Source: Rickettsiella endosymbiont of Rhagonycha lignosa (GTDB lineage Bacteria > Pseudomonadota > Gammaproteobacteria > Diplorickettsiales > Diplorickettsiaceae). Taken from it: a stretch of 64,000 nucleotides of DNA. Shown here in pieces: positions 55,208 through 63,327 of this stretch (position 1 is its first letter; each line of letters opens with the position of its first letter). The DNA is taken from the NCBI RefSeq assembly GCF_964031165.1, contig NZ_OZ035011.1:920001-984000 (forward strand). The letters are read 5' to 3'. The notes beneath the pieces were generated by a model. The model ran no database searches, was not told the DNA's origin, and saw nothing but the letters and a program-made list of their open reading frames with translations. Made by a program: the position numbers and the translations under genes.

Positions 55208-55618
55208 TCAAAGCAGCAACATTACTCCTAATTTCTTAGCAACTTTCGCCAATGCCTTATCCTTAGTTGCCAAAGGAATACCTAAACGTATTGCTAATTC
55301 AAGATAACTGGCATCATAGCTAGTTAGCTTCTCAGTGTAGGCTAATTGACAGGTTTCATGAAATGCTCGATAACCTGTTTCTTCATCAAGCTGGATAGGC
55401 AAACTTGCCATCAACTCAAAAGATTGGATGACGTGTGCATAGCTAATACGTTTTTGCCTTTCGGCAAGAATTAAGATATTGGTCACCTCGAGCGACCATA
55501 AACTAGGCACAAAAGCAGTTTCTTGTTTTAAACGTTCTAACAATTTCCAAGTATGGTTAGTCGCTTCATCGGCAAAACACCAGGACAGCGCAATAGATGC
55601 ATCTAAAACAAAACTCAT
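55208..55618 (-). CDS. vapC: VapC-type PIN-domain toxin, copy 2
   Basis: 136 residues with the same catalytic acidic set as copy 1 (VLDASIALSWCFADE; LTSYDASYLELAIRLGIPLA; ATKDKALAKV). The ATG overlaps the antitoxin stop. It is intact. Its downstream edge cuts off a relic of the MYRP family, so the module arrived in, or rearranged with, that gene. Confidence 0.92.
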   Translation of the reverse strand: MSFVLDASIALSWCFADEATNHTWKLLERLKQETAFVPSLWSLEVTNILILAERQKRISYAHVIQSFELMASLPIQLDEETGYRAFHETCQLAYTEKLTSYDASYLELAIRLGIPLATKDKALAKVAKKLGVMLLL

Positions 55619-55854
55619 TAACGCCGTCCTTGGTCACGTAGTTTTTTCCAATCTAAATCGAGCTTATGACCACAACTTAAATCCTTCAGGGCAGAAATCG
55701 CTTGTTTAATCCGTAAATGATTAGCCGCGGTAGCAGGCACTAATTTAGCCACCACCCGACCATGTTTAGTAATGACTATCTGCTCACCCTTTTCAACTTT
55801 ATCCAACAAAGCAGAAAAATGCGTTTTGGCTTCAAAAGCACCCACCGTTTGCAT
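55618..55854 (-). CDS. vapB: Phd/YefM-type antitoxin, copy 2
   Basis: Differs from copy 1 by one residue in the DNA-binding part (GRVVAKLVP instead of GRVVGKLVP) and by several in the C-terminal tail (CGHKLDLDWKKLRDQG). Cross-regulation of both operons through the shared operator is therefore likely. Cross-neutralisation of the two toxins is less certain. Confidence 0.92.
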   Translation of the reverse strand: MQTVGAFEAKTHFSALLDKVEKGEQIVITKHGRVVAKLVPATAANHLRIKQAISALKDLSCGHKLDLDWKKLRDQGRR

Positions 55855-55869
55855 AACATCCCCCTAATT

Positions 55870-55890
55870 AAACTAGTTTTAAACTAGTTT
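55870..55890. promoter_or_regulatory. Antitoxin operator, copy 2
   Basis: Two perfect AAACTAGTTT palindromes stand in tandem (55870-55879 and 55881-55890), spaced 11 bases centre to centre. They start 16 bases upstream of the antitoxin start. They match the operator of copy 1. Confidence 0.7.
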
Positions 55891-56237
55891 ATCAGATTCA
55901 AGATAATTTAACAAACTTCAATCATCATCAATATCAAATTAATTTAGCGCTAATCTAATTTGATAGCGATAACCGTTTCTTCTTTGGAATTTACATAAAT
56001 GAAAAAACTTTTTAACTCTAATGATATGTATTTTGCATACTTGGATTAAGCACAATACAACGCAGCCCTGCTTAATGATATCTTTTAAGTCAAAAAAAAT
56101 ACTTTAAACTCAAATAGATAGGCTAGCAAGTAGCCGACTGTTAATCATTTACTTATCTTAAAGTTTAAATAATTTTAACTAAGATATGATTTGATTATCT
56201 ATCGCAGGTTTACTAAATTTATTACCCACTCAATGAT
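55891..56237. other. Intergenic, possible att-like word
   Basis: No gene is seen. GCAAGTAGCCGACTGTTAAT followed by CATT at about 56128-56151 contains the tRNA-Asn anticodon-loop word GACTGTTAATCATT. It matches a site near 22304-22325. See findings. Confidence 0.35.
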
Positions 56238-56459
56238 GTAGTAAAAGGTGTTAAAAGACCCTCACTCTTTAAAGAACTGATCTTTTTACAACGCGATTTT
56301 GAACGTCGCTATCAAATTTATTGTCGAAGACGTCCGAGACTGAATTATCTAAGCAGTGATCGGGCCGTATTGCGCATCAAAACGCTATTAATGGACATGA
56401 AAAATATATTCCTGTTGCTGTCGAGTTTTCGGAAATCAGAAAAAATAAATCATTTGTGA
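56238..56459 (+). pseudogene. Broken DUF6475-like gene fragment
   Basis: Encodes FKELIFLQRDFERRYQIY, aligned with ELIFLQKEFERRYQN of the 48930 protein. After a frameshift it continues HQNAINGHEKYIPVAVEFSE, aligned with QQNSLNGFPEYIPRPRS. The 5' two thirds are missing. As in the first copy, a zinc-ribbon gene follows, so this is a relic of a second related element in the opposite orientation. Confidence 0.72.
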
Positions 56460-56471
56460 CTGGAGATAAAA

Positions 56472-56738
56472 ATGAAATGCAATAATCCAAATTGCAATTA
56501 TTTTAAAACCGAAATATGTGATTCATTTGCTTTACAACAGTATTTAACCAGAAGAAGAAATTACTGTTATAAATGTCAAACACGATATACTACTCTTGAG
56601 ATACCTATCTATATAGGGACCGTTAATAATGATAAACGTAATACTTTTAAACAAGTTATGACTTATTTTTCAGGAAATAATTCTTGTGCTAAATGGAAAC
56701 AAACTATTGAGTTGATTAAAACAACTAACCCTCTATAA
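56472..56738 (+). CDS. NrdR-like / Ogr-type zinc-ribbon protein, copy 2
   Basis: 88 residues starting MKCNNPNCNYFKTEICDSFA; a CYKCQTRYTTLEIPIYIG segment holds the second Cys pair. Similar in order to the protein at 48346. A GGAG motif lies eight bases before the ATG. It follows the broken DUF6475-like gene. Confidence 0.72.
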   Translation: MKCNNPNCNYFKTEICDSFALQQYLTRRRNYCYKCQTRYTTLEIPIYIGTVNNDKRNTFKQVMTYFSGNNSCAKWKQTIELIKTTNPL

Positions 56739-56803
56739 GCTATTTGTCCAATTGAAAAAAACAGATAATAATGTAAAAATACAAGTTTTTGGATTGATTA
56801 AAA

Positions 56804-57238
56804 ATGGACACCGTAAATTTGAAAGGAAAATTGCAGCAACAATTATTCTTAATAAAATCAGCGCTTACTAATGCGACGCAGTTGAAAGCTGCAATATTAT
56901 TCTCTATTAAGAATTTAGAAGAAGAATTAAGTTCGGCTTTACAAAAACCGAAAAACTGCGATGAAATTGTTGAAATCAAAGAAAGACTTGAAGAAGATAG
57001 ATACGCATATGCTAACTGTGAGCTTCATATCATAGCGTATCAAGCAGATAGTGTAGCAACTAAGCTTGAAATTATACGCCTAGAACGACGCCTCAAAAAA
57101 TACGAATCCATGAATAAAGAAATCTGGTCTAATTTTTATCGTAAAGGAAAAGACGATTCTGACAATGATGAATTTCAAGTTTCAAGTAAAGTTTGTCAGT
57201 CTTCACAGACTGCCCGTTTATGTTTCATCGGTAGTTAA
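56804..57238 (+). CDS. Coiled-coil hypothetical protein, probably frameshifted
   Basis: 144 residues with two helical coiled-coil regions (LKAAILFSIKNLEEELSSAL; KLEIIRLERRLKKYESMNKE). The last 15 residues (VCQSSQTARLCFIGS) look like the wrong frame. The alternative frame from about 57180 reads FVSLHRLPVYVSSVVKPDEP and stays open to 57339. The original gene was probably longer. No strong Shine-Dalgarno is seen. No family is recognised. Confidence 0.5.
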   Translation: MDTVNLKGKLQQQLFLIKSALTNATQLKAAILFSIKNLEEELSSALQKPKNCDEIVEIKERLEEDRYAYANCELHIIAYQADSVATKLEIIRLERRLKKYESMNKEIWSNFYRKGKDDSDNDEFQVSSKVCQSSQTARLCFIGS

Positions 57239-57510
57239 ACCTGATGAACCCCAGTTATGCCTGACCAATCCGATACAAGAAAAAATCAATTTAGAAAAAA
57301 ACAAACTCGCTGCCGAATTACAACGTAATCAATTATAGCATGCACATAAAACTATGGAATTGAGCTTAACCAAAGACTCCATCAATACTGAACGAAGAAA
57401 CTTATGGCAGATGTACAAATGGCTCATAATCAAAATCTTGTACAGCTAAAAAGCTCAAACTGAGCGTTTAGCCAGAGCCATCGAGCTTGCCATTAAAATG
57501 AGAGATTAAT
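57239..57510 (+). pseudogene. Degenerate coding relic
   Basis: Continues the preceding gene in another frame: PQLCLTNPIQEKINLEKNKL, then AAELQRNQL and a stop, then MELSLTKDSINTERRNLWQM and further stops. The composition is that of a helical protein. It is inferred to be the decayed 3' part of the 56804 gene. Nothing is recognised in 57511-57669. Confidence 0.5.
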
Positions 57511-57669
57511 CTATAAATCAATAGATTGATTGTAAACATTACTAACTGAATAACTAATTTAAAAATAGCAATTTATTCGGACTTCAAACTTATACCTCAT
57601 ATCTTGTAACTGAAACTATCTCCCATAAGAGTAAACTAATTAAATGTTTATTTATAAAAGGAATTTTTT

Positions 57670-60114
57670 ATGGCAGATGATAATGCGGTTAAAACCAACG
57701 ATCCTGATTATTTAAGAAAAACTTATGGAGGTGAAATAACTAATATATACGATTCAGATTCGAAAATTTCAGAAATTTTTTTAAACTTATTGATAAGCAG
57801 TAGTTATGAAGCCATATATTTATTACTATATACGTATAATGAAATTAACATCTCTGAAAATCAGAAATTAGAAATAATAAATAAATATATTGAACAAATT
57901 AAAACATCAAACCCAGAAGAATATAATACATTAGTTTCCGATACAATTTACCATTTAGAATATTTTGAAAATAATATCTACAATTGCCAAACTGTTTCTA
58001 TTGATGATGGTAACGTTTCTGTAAATTTCATGAGTTATTCGATCAATGGAAAGATAGAAAAACATAATGAAAAATCTGAAAATATTTTTAAGGAAATTAG
58101 AGAAAATAACCCATACTTATACAAAGAAATCATGTATATATCATCCTTAGGAGACATTCCCGCTCTTAAAGAAATTACAGATACAGTAACAGTTGAGAAG
58201 AACGCAGCTAAAAATCTCGTCTTATCAGATAATTTTAAGACTAATGAATCTATTAATGAGAAGCTTAAACAAGCTAAAGCAAAAATTGAAAGTTACAAAA
58301 AAACCGAACCAAAAAAATATCTAGATATACTGCTTGCAGCAGAAAATTATAGGCAGGAAAGGGAAGAATGGGTCCATTCTGCTCTCGGTGACAAAACCAA
58401 AAAGACTTTTGAAGAGCAGCAAGCTATCGAATTCATGGCGGCGTCAGCAGAGGACTATGGAATTGATAAATCCCTGGATCAAGATGAAAAATTGAAAATA
58501 GCACGAGAAAAATTTAATGAATATGAACAAAATAATCTGGAAAAATATTTAGATATAATCAAGAAAGCTAAAATTTGGGTTGGCGAACAACAAAAGTATT
58601 CTGAAATTGCTAAAGTTATGCTTGAGTTTTTCGGAAATTTTATTGATAACTTTGAACTTCCGGATAGCCTTGGTGTTGATAATGGTAATTGGCATGAAGT
58701 AGCCAAGAATTATCTGGGGGAGCTTTATAAGAAAAATCTAGAAAAATATAAAAAAATAATGGCATGGGCTGAAGAAAAAAAGAAACAGAAAGAAAAAGAA
58801 GCTGCAGAGAAAAAAGCCAAGGAAGAAAAAGAGAGAAAGGAAAAAGAAGAGAAAAAAAGAAAGGAGGAACTAGCAAAATTCGAAAAAGCAGAAAAGGAGA
58901 GAAAGAGGAAAGAACATCCTTTTGCCGCTGAATATATGGCAGCAACCGATAAATATTATACTGAAAAACCTGAAGGATCGTATGCTCAGAAGGTCGCAAT
59001 CGCTAAAGAGGATCTTATTAAGTATGAAAAAAACGATAAGGATACATATAAAAAGATAATGAATGCAGCTCATAATTGGCAAAGCGAAGAGATAAATAAA
59101 TATGTAAAAAACTGTAAGACCGCTTATAAAGAAGCTTTAGCAGCCATGCCTAAGGGTGAATTTAATGCTCAATTTGCGGAACAGATTAAAAACACTAAAG
59201 AAAAAAATCTTAAAGAAGAATATAAAGCAATCATGGATAAGGCACAGGCGGATATTAACTCTACTATTCCTTACCTTTGGGATACTCAAGCCAATCAAGG
59301 AGGAAATATTTTATATACCTGGCTTGAAAAACGAATCCAACAAGAACGTGAGAAGCCTGACCAGGAGCAAAGCACATCAACTTATAAGAATTGCATTGAG
59401 CGCGTTCTAGATGAAATTAAGTCTTTTGAAAATCAAGCCACAAAGAAAGAAAATCCAATTCACCAAGTTGATCTTGATTTTCATAAAATAGTTTATCTAC
59501 AACACTACGAAAAACTAGAAGCTGATCTAAAACATAAGAAAATTGATATTGACTTCATCATACCAGTAAAACGATCTTCTGAAGAAATTACTAATGAAAT
59601 TAAAAACGCTTTTACAGCGCTGGATATAGCACTGTGTGATGGTCAAGGCGCACGTAAGGGTATTGGGGCAGGTTTATTTTCAAAGTATATGCAAGAAGCT
59701 TACCATAATGGAAGCAGAATTAGGACATGGTTTAAAGCTGTAGAAGAACAACTCGCATTTGAAGTTACTTTTAAATATAAAACTGATGGTAAAACTACAA
59801 ATGCAATGGATGCAACAGATTTTTTAGTTCGAGCTAAAGAGCGCTTTGCTCATAAAAAAGCCTTCATGTATACCCCAGCACTTATAATACTCGATGTGTA
59901 TACTTCATTTTTTTATGAGTGGGAAAGAGAAGAAAATCTTGGCTGGCAAGGAAAAACATACATGGCGAAGCATACAAGTACACGAACAATAACCTGTGAA
60001 GTTACAGCTACCCTCTATGAAATAGGTATGGGTCTCAGTAAATATGACAGCATGCAATATGACCCTCAAGCTGGGAAAGAAATGGTACCTGTCCGGTATA
60101 GAAAGGGGGCTTAA
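57670..60114 (+). CDS. 814-aa helical EFMA-repeat protein ending PVRYRKGA
   Basis: Full-length paralogue of the interrupted gene at 33126. Residues 150-520 hold helical units of 55-60 residues: AIEFMAASAEDYG, then NNLEKYLDIIKKAKIWV, and FAAEYMAATDKYY, then KDTYKKIMNAAHNW. A very charged segment (KKAKEEKERKEKEEKKRKEE) lies near residue 385. The C-terminal 200 residues (GLFSKYMQEAYHNG to EMVPVRYRKGA) match the 34860-35267 part of the split gene. No signal peptide or membrane helix is seen. AAAAGGAATTTTTT precedes the ATG. Function is unknown. Confidence 0.8.
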   Translation: MADDNAVKTNDPDYLRKTYGGEITNIYDSDSKISEIFLNLLISSSYEAIYLLLYTYNEINISENQKLEIINKYIEQIKTSNPEEYNTLVSDTIYHLEYFENNIYNCQTVSIDDGNVSVNFMSYSINGKIEKHNEKSENIFKEIRENNPYLYKEIMYISSLGDIPALKEITDTVTVEKNAAKNLVLSDNFKTNESINEKLKQAKAKIESYKKTEPKKYLDILLAAENYRQEREEWVHSALGDKTKKTFEEQQAIEFMAASAEDYGIDKSLDQDEKLKIAREKFNEYEQNNLEKYLDIIKKAKIWVGEQQKYSEIAKVMLEFFGNFIDNFELPDSLGVDNGNWHEVAKNYLGELYKKNLEKYKKIMAWAEEKKKQKEKEAAEKKAKEEKERKEKEEKKRKEELAKFEKAEKERKRKEHPFAAEYMAATDKYYTEKPEGSYAQKVAIAKEDLIKYEKNDKDTYKKIMNAAHNWQSEEINKYVKNCKTAYKEALAAMPKGEFNAQFAEQIKNTKEKNLKEEYKAIMDKAQADINSTIPYLWDTQANQGGNILYTWLEKRIQQEREKPDQEQSTSTYKNCIERVLDEIKSFENQATKKENPIHQVDLDFHKIVYLQHYEKLEADLKHKKIDIDFIIPVKRSSEEITNEIKNAFTALDIALCDGQGARKGIGAGLFSKYMQEAYHNGSRIRTWFKAVEEQLAFEVTFKYKTDGKTTNAMDATDFLVRAKERFAHKKAFMYTPALIILDVYTSFFYEWEREENLGWQGKTYMAKHTSTRTITCEVTATLYEIGMGLSKYDSMQYDPQAGKEMVPVRYRKGA

Positions 60115-60398
60115 ATTTGGCCCTAGTCTCGACCCTAAAAGAAATCACCTCTGCGCCACTATCACACCATCCCAAGTAATTGGAGGTACACCTATCTTTT
60201 TCAAGATGTGTGTACTTTATTTTTAACGAGGGACTAGGAGATTACAACCAACCCTACTCCCCCATTCACGAATATACATCCACTACATTGCTTTATAGCT
60301 CAATTTTTTATCTATCATTTACTGATCAAGCCTGTTAGAATGCCCAGCTTTTGAGCTAAAGATGTTACTTGGCTCACCTTCTAGCCAGGAACTTTTTA

Positions 60399-61700
60399 GT
60401 GAACTTTACAGAATTTAACTTAAATGCCCAAATTTTATCCGGAATTCAAGCCGAAGGTTACGAAACCGCCACACCTATCCAAGCCAAAGCCATACCGGCT
60501 ATCTTGCAAGGTCGAGATGTCGTTGGCTTAGCCCAGACCGGAACCGGTAAAACTGCCGCTTTTGCCTTACCACTTCTACAACGCCTTATGGATGGACCTA
60601 AAGGTCAATTACGGGGACTTATCCTTGCGCCGACGCGTGAATTAGCCGACCAAATTTGTGTTGCTATCAATAAACTCGGTGCTAAAACCGGTTTACGCTG
60701 CGCCACTATTTATGGGGGTAACGTCAAAAGTTACGCTGAACAATATCGGACCTTACGCGGCGGCATCGACATTGTCGTCGCTTGCCCAGGCCGTTTACTC
60801 GACCTACTACAAGGCGGAAAAACAAACAAAACCAAACGTGCGCAGGTTAATCTTAACCATATTGAGATAGTAGTCTTAGACGAAGCCGATCATATGTTTG
60901 ATCTTGGATTCCGCGAGCCTATTTATGATATTTTAAAATATTTACCTAAGCAGCGCCAAAACTTGCTTTTTTCTGCCACAATGTCGTCCGATATCCGCTT
61001 ATTAGCGGACAAGGTTTTGAATAATCCTGTTTCGATAAAAATTGGTGAGTCCGCTCCGGCTAATACCGTCACGCAAACACTGTATCCGGTTCCAGAGGCA
61101 CTGAAAACCGATTTATTAGAAACCATTTTACTCAACAACAGTACGGTAGAGTCGGCCATTATTTTCACCCGCACTAAACAGCGGGCCAAACGCTTGGCAG
61201 AACATCTGACGCATCTTGGTTACAAAGCGACTTCCTTTCAAGGTAATTTATCGCAAAGTAAACGAAAGATTGCGCTCGGTAAATTTCGGCATGGAGAATT
61301 AAAATTCTTAGTGGCCACCGATATTGCCGCACGCGGAATTGATATCGATCATATCTCGCATGTAATTAACTTTGATATGCCAAATACCGCCATAGATTAT
61401 ACGCACCGTATTGGGCGTACCGGACGTGCCTCTAAATTAGGTGCTGCCTTTAGTTTGATTACTAATGGTGATAGACGTCAAATCCGTTCTATTGAACATC
61501 TACTTAAGAAACGTTTAGAAGAATGTATTATCCCTGAGTTTGATTATAAAGCAAAAGCCAAAGCGCCCGCTGAACTGACTAAAGCCGATCGACCCAGACA
61601 ATTTTCCTATGCTCAGCAAAATTCAGCGCATAGAAAACCGAAATCGCGCTCACATCCAAAAAGCTTTGCGGGTAACCGAAGAAAAAAAGCAACTGATTAA
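60399..61700 (+). CDS. rhlE: DEAD-box RNA helicase, RhlE type
   Basis: An ATP-dependent RNA helicase acting on structured RNA, for example in ribosome assembly or cold response. The motifs are Q motif TPIQAKAIP, I AQTGTGKT, Ia PTRELA, II DEAD, III SAT and VI HRIGRTGR. The C-terminus is short and basic (HRKPKSRSHPKSFAGNRRKK). The GTG at 60399 (AGGA eight bases before) gives 433 residues and is preferred over a TTG at 60369. The exact subgroup (RhlE rather than RhlB or SrmB) is a best guess. Confidence 0.88.
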   Translation: MNFTEFNLNAQILSGIQAEGYETATPIQAKAIPAILQGRDVVGLAQTGTGKTAAFALPLLQRLMDGPKGQLRGLILAPTRELADQICVAINKLGAKTGLRCATIYGGNVKSYAEQYRTLRGGIDIVVACPGRLLDLLQGGKTNKTKRAQVNLNHIEIVVLDEADHMFDLGFREPIYDILKYLPKQRQNLLFSATMSSDIRLLADKVLNNPVSIKIGESAPANTVTQTLYPVPEALKTDLLETILLNNSTVESAIIFTRTKQRAKRLAEHLTHLGYKATSFQGNLSQSKRKIALGKFRHGELKFLVATDIAARGIDIDHISHVINFDMPNTAIDYTHRIGRTGRASKLGAAFSLITNGDRRQIRSIEHLLKKRLEECIIPEFDYKAKAKAPAELTKADRPRQFSYAQQNSAHRKPKSRSHPKSFAGNRRKKATD

Positions 61701-61826
61701 TCAATTATACTGACAGCAAATAGTGATTTTTTTTTAAGATGCAAAAATAACGTATCCTTGGAATTTATTGTACAATAGCCGACGATTCTGACGAACAGAA
61801 TAAAACTTTTAGGGTGGTAATAGGCT

Positions 61827-62702
61827 ATGAATTTTCTTGATGATTCGCAACGTGTCAAAACTGGACTTGCTGAAATGCTGAAAGGTGGCGTCATTATGGA
61901 TGTCACTAATGTTGAACAAGCACTGATCGCCGAAGCCGCAGGTGCTTGTGCGGTCATGGCGCTAGAACGGGTGCCCGCTGACATTCGCAAAATGGGTGGC
62001 ATCGCACGTATGGCCTCTCCTAGAATTATTCAAGAGATTATGCAAGCCGTCTCGATCCCGGTGATGGCAAAAGTACGTATTGGTCATTTTGTCGAAGCAC
62101 AGCTATTACAATCATTATGTGTTGATTTTATCGACGAAAGCGAAGTACTCAGCATCGCCGATGACGAATGCCATATCGATAAACATGCCTTTGAAGTACC
62201 CTTTGTTTGTGGATGTCGCAATCTAGGTGAAGCCTTAAGACGGATTGCTGAAGGCGCCGCCATGATTCGTACTAAAGGAGAAGCCGGCTCAGGAAACATT
62301 CTCGAAGCGGTGCGTCACATGCGTGCAATCACACGTGAAATTAAACAACTGACTATTTTAAAAAAAGAAGAATTGTACGCTCAAGCGAAAATTTTAAATG
62401 CCCCTCTAGAATTAATACTCTGGGTTGCTGAGGAAGGTAGATTACCAGTGCCTCACTTTTCTGCGGGAGGTGTCGCGACGCCGGCCGATGCCGCTTTATT
62501 ACGTCAACTGGGTGCAGAAAGTGTTTTTGTCGGTTCAGGAATTTTTAAATCAGCCGATCCTGAAAAACGTGCCTGTGCAATTGTTCAAGCCACGACACAT
62601 TTTGATAATCCGGATCTTTTGCTCAATGTTTCAAATGATCTAGCAGAAGGAATGAGTGGCTTTAACCTGAAGTCAGAAGAAGAAATCAGCAATTTGGTTT
62701 AA
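61827..62702 (+). CDS. pdxS: Pyridoxal 5'-phosphate synthase subunit PdxS
   Basis: PdxS condenses ribose 5-phosphate, glyceraldehyde 3-phosphate and ammonia to PLP directly, without deoxyxylulose phosphate. Motifs: [33 protein letters not shown] with the lysine that binds the sugar, and [13 protein letters not shown] with the second lysine-region loop. The C-terminal [20 protein letters not shown] is the phosphate site. The length of 291 residues is normal. AGGGTGG precedes the ATG. The next gene supplies the glutaminase. Confidence 0.97.
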   Translation: MNFLDDSQRVKTGLAEMLKGGVIMDVTNVEQALIAEAAGACAVMALERVPADIRKMGGIARMASPRIIQEIMQAVSIPVMAKVRIGHFVEAQLLQSLCVDFIDESEVLSIADDECHIDKHAFEVPFVCGCRNLGEALRRIAEGAAMIRTKGEAGSGNILEAVRHMRAITREIKQLTILKKEELYAQAKILNAPLELILWVAEEGRLPVPHFSAGGVATPADAALLRQLGAESVFVGSGIFKSADPEKRACAIVQATTHFDNPDLLLNVSNDLAEGMSGFNLKSEEEISNLV

Positions 62703-62704
62703 TT

Positions 62705-63280
62705 ATGCATATTGGGGTTTTAGCTCTACAAGGCGGCTTTCAAGCACATATCGACTGTTTAAATAAGCTCGGTGTGTTTTGTTCACGGGTACGTGATCGC
62801 CGTGCAATGACTACCAGTGATGCATTAATTATACCGGGTGGAGAAAGCTCGGTATTGATCAAGTTGCTTAAACAACAGCAACTTTGGACCAGTCTTATAG
62901 ATTATGACAAACCTATTTTAGGTATTTGCGCCGGAGCTATACTACTGGCTAAAACAGTATTATCGCCAACACAAGATAGCTTGGGTCGAATTAGTATTTG
63001 CGCGACTCGCAACGCCTACGGAAGGCAACTCGCATCGCAAGTGGTCAGCGGACAGTGCATGGTAAGAGATCTAGCAATGGAAATGGTTTTCATCCGCGCT
63101 CCTAAATTAACGCTCCTAAAAAACGCTGACATTAAAGTATTAGCAAAATATCATGATCAAATAGTTGCCGTACAAGAAAATAATGTTATCGCTGCTAGTT
63201 TTCACCCGGAACTAAGTCAAGATAATTATTTACATCGTTATTTTGTCCAGCAAGTAGCCTGCAGTACAGCAAAATCTTAA
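62705..63280 (+). CDS. pdxT: Pyridoxal 5'-phosphate synthase glutaminase PdxT
   Basis: Class I glutaminase subunit that delivers ammonia to PdxS. IGVLALQGGFQAHI starts the protein, and IIPGGESSVL is a family motif. GICAGAILLAK holds the nucleophilic Cys, and ASFHPELSQD supplies the catalytic His and Glu. The length of 191 residues is normal. It lies two bases after pdxS, forming a two-gene operon. Confidence 0.96.
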   Translation: MHIGVLALQGGFQAHIDCLNKLGVFCSRVRDRRAMTTSDALIIPGGESSVLIKLLKQQQLWTSLIDYDKPILGICAGAILLAKTVLSPTQDSLGRISICATRNAYGRQLASQVVSGQCMVRDLAMEMVFIRAPKLTLLKNADIKVLAKYHDQIVAVQENNVIAASFHPELSQDNYLHRYFVQQVACSTAKS

Positions 63281-63290
63281 ACTAAAACAG

Positions 63291-63322
63291 TAGATTGCCA
63301 CACGTATGCGCATGGCAATCTA
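63291..63322. terminator. Convergent hairpin terminator
   Basis: TAGATTGCCA and TGGCAATCTA form a perfect 10-bp stem around a 12-base loop between the convergent pdxT and SPFH genes. It is followed on the plus strand by TTTAATTATT. The loop sequence suggests relation to the REP-like elements. Confidence 0.65.
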
Positions 63323-63327
63323 TTTAA

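Noticed and set aside
60044-60226. 60-codon frame overlapping the end of the 814-aa gene
   Set aside because: It is out of frame with a strong gene and lacks a ribosome binding site.
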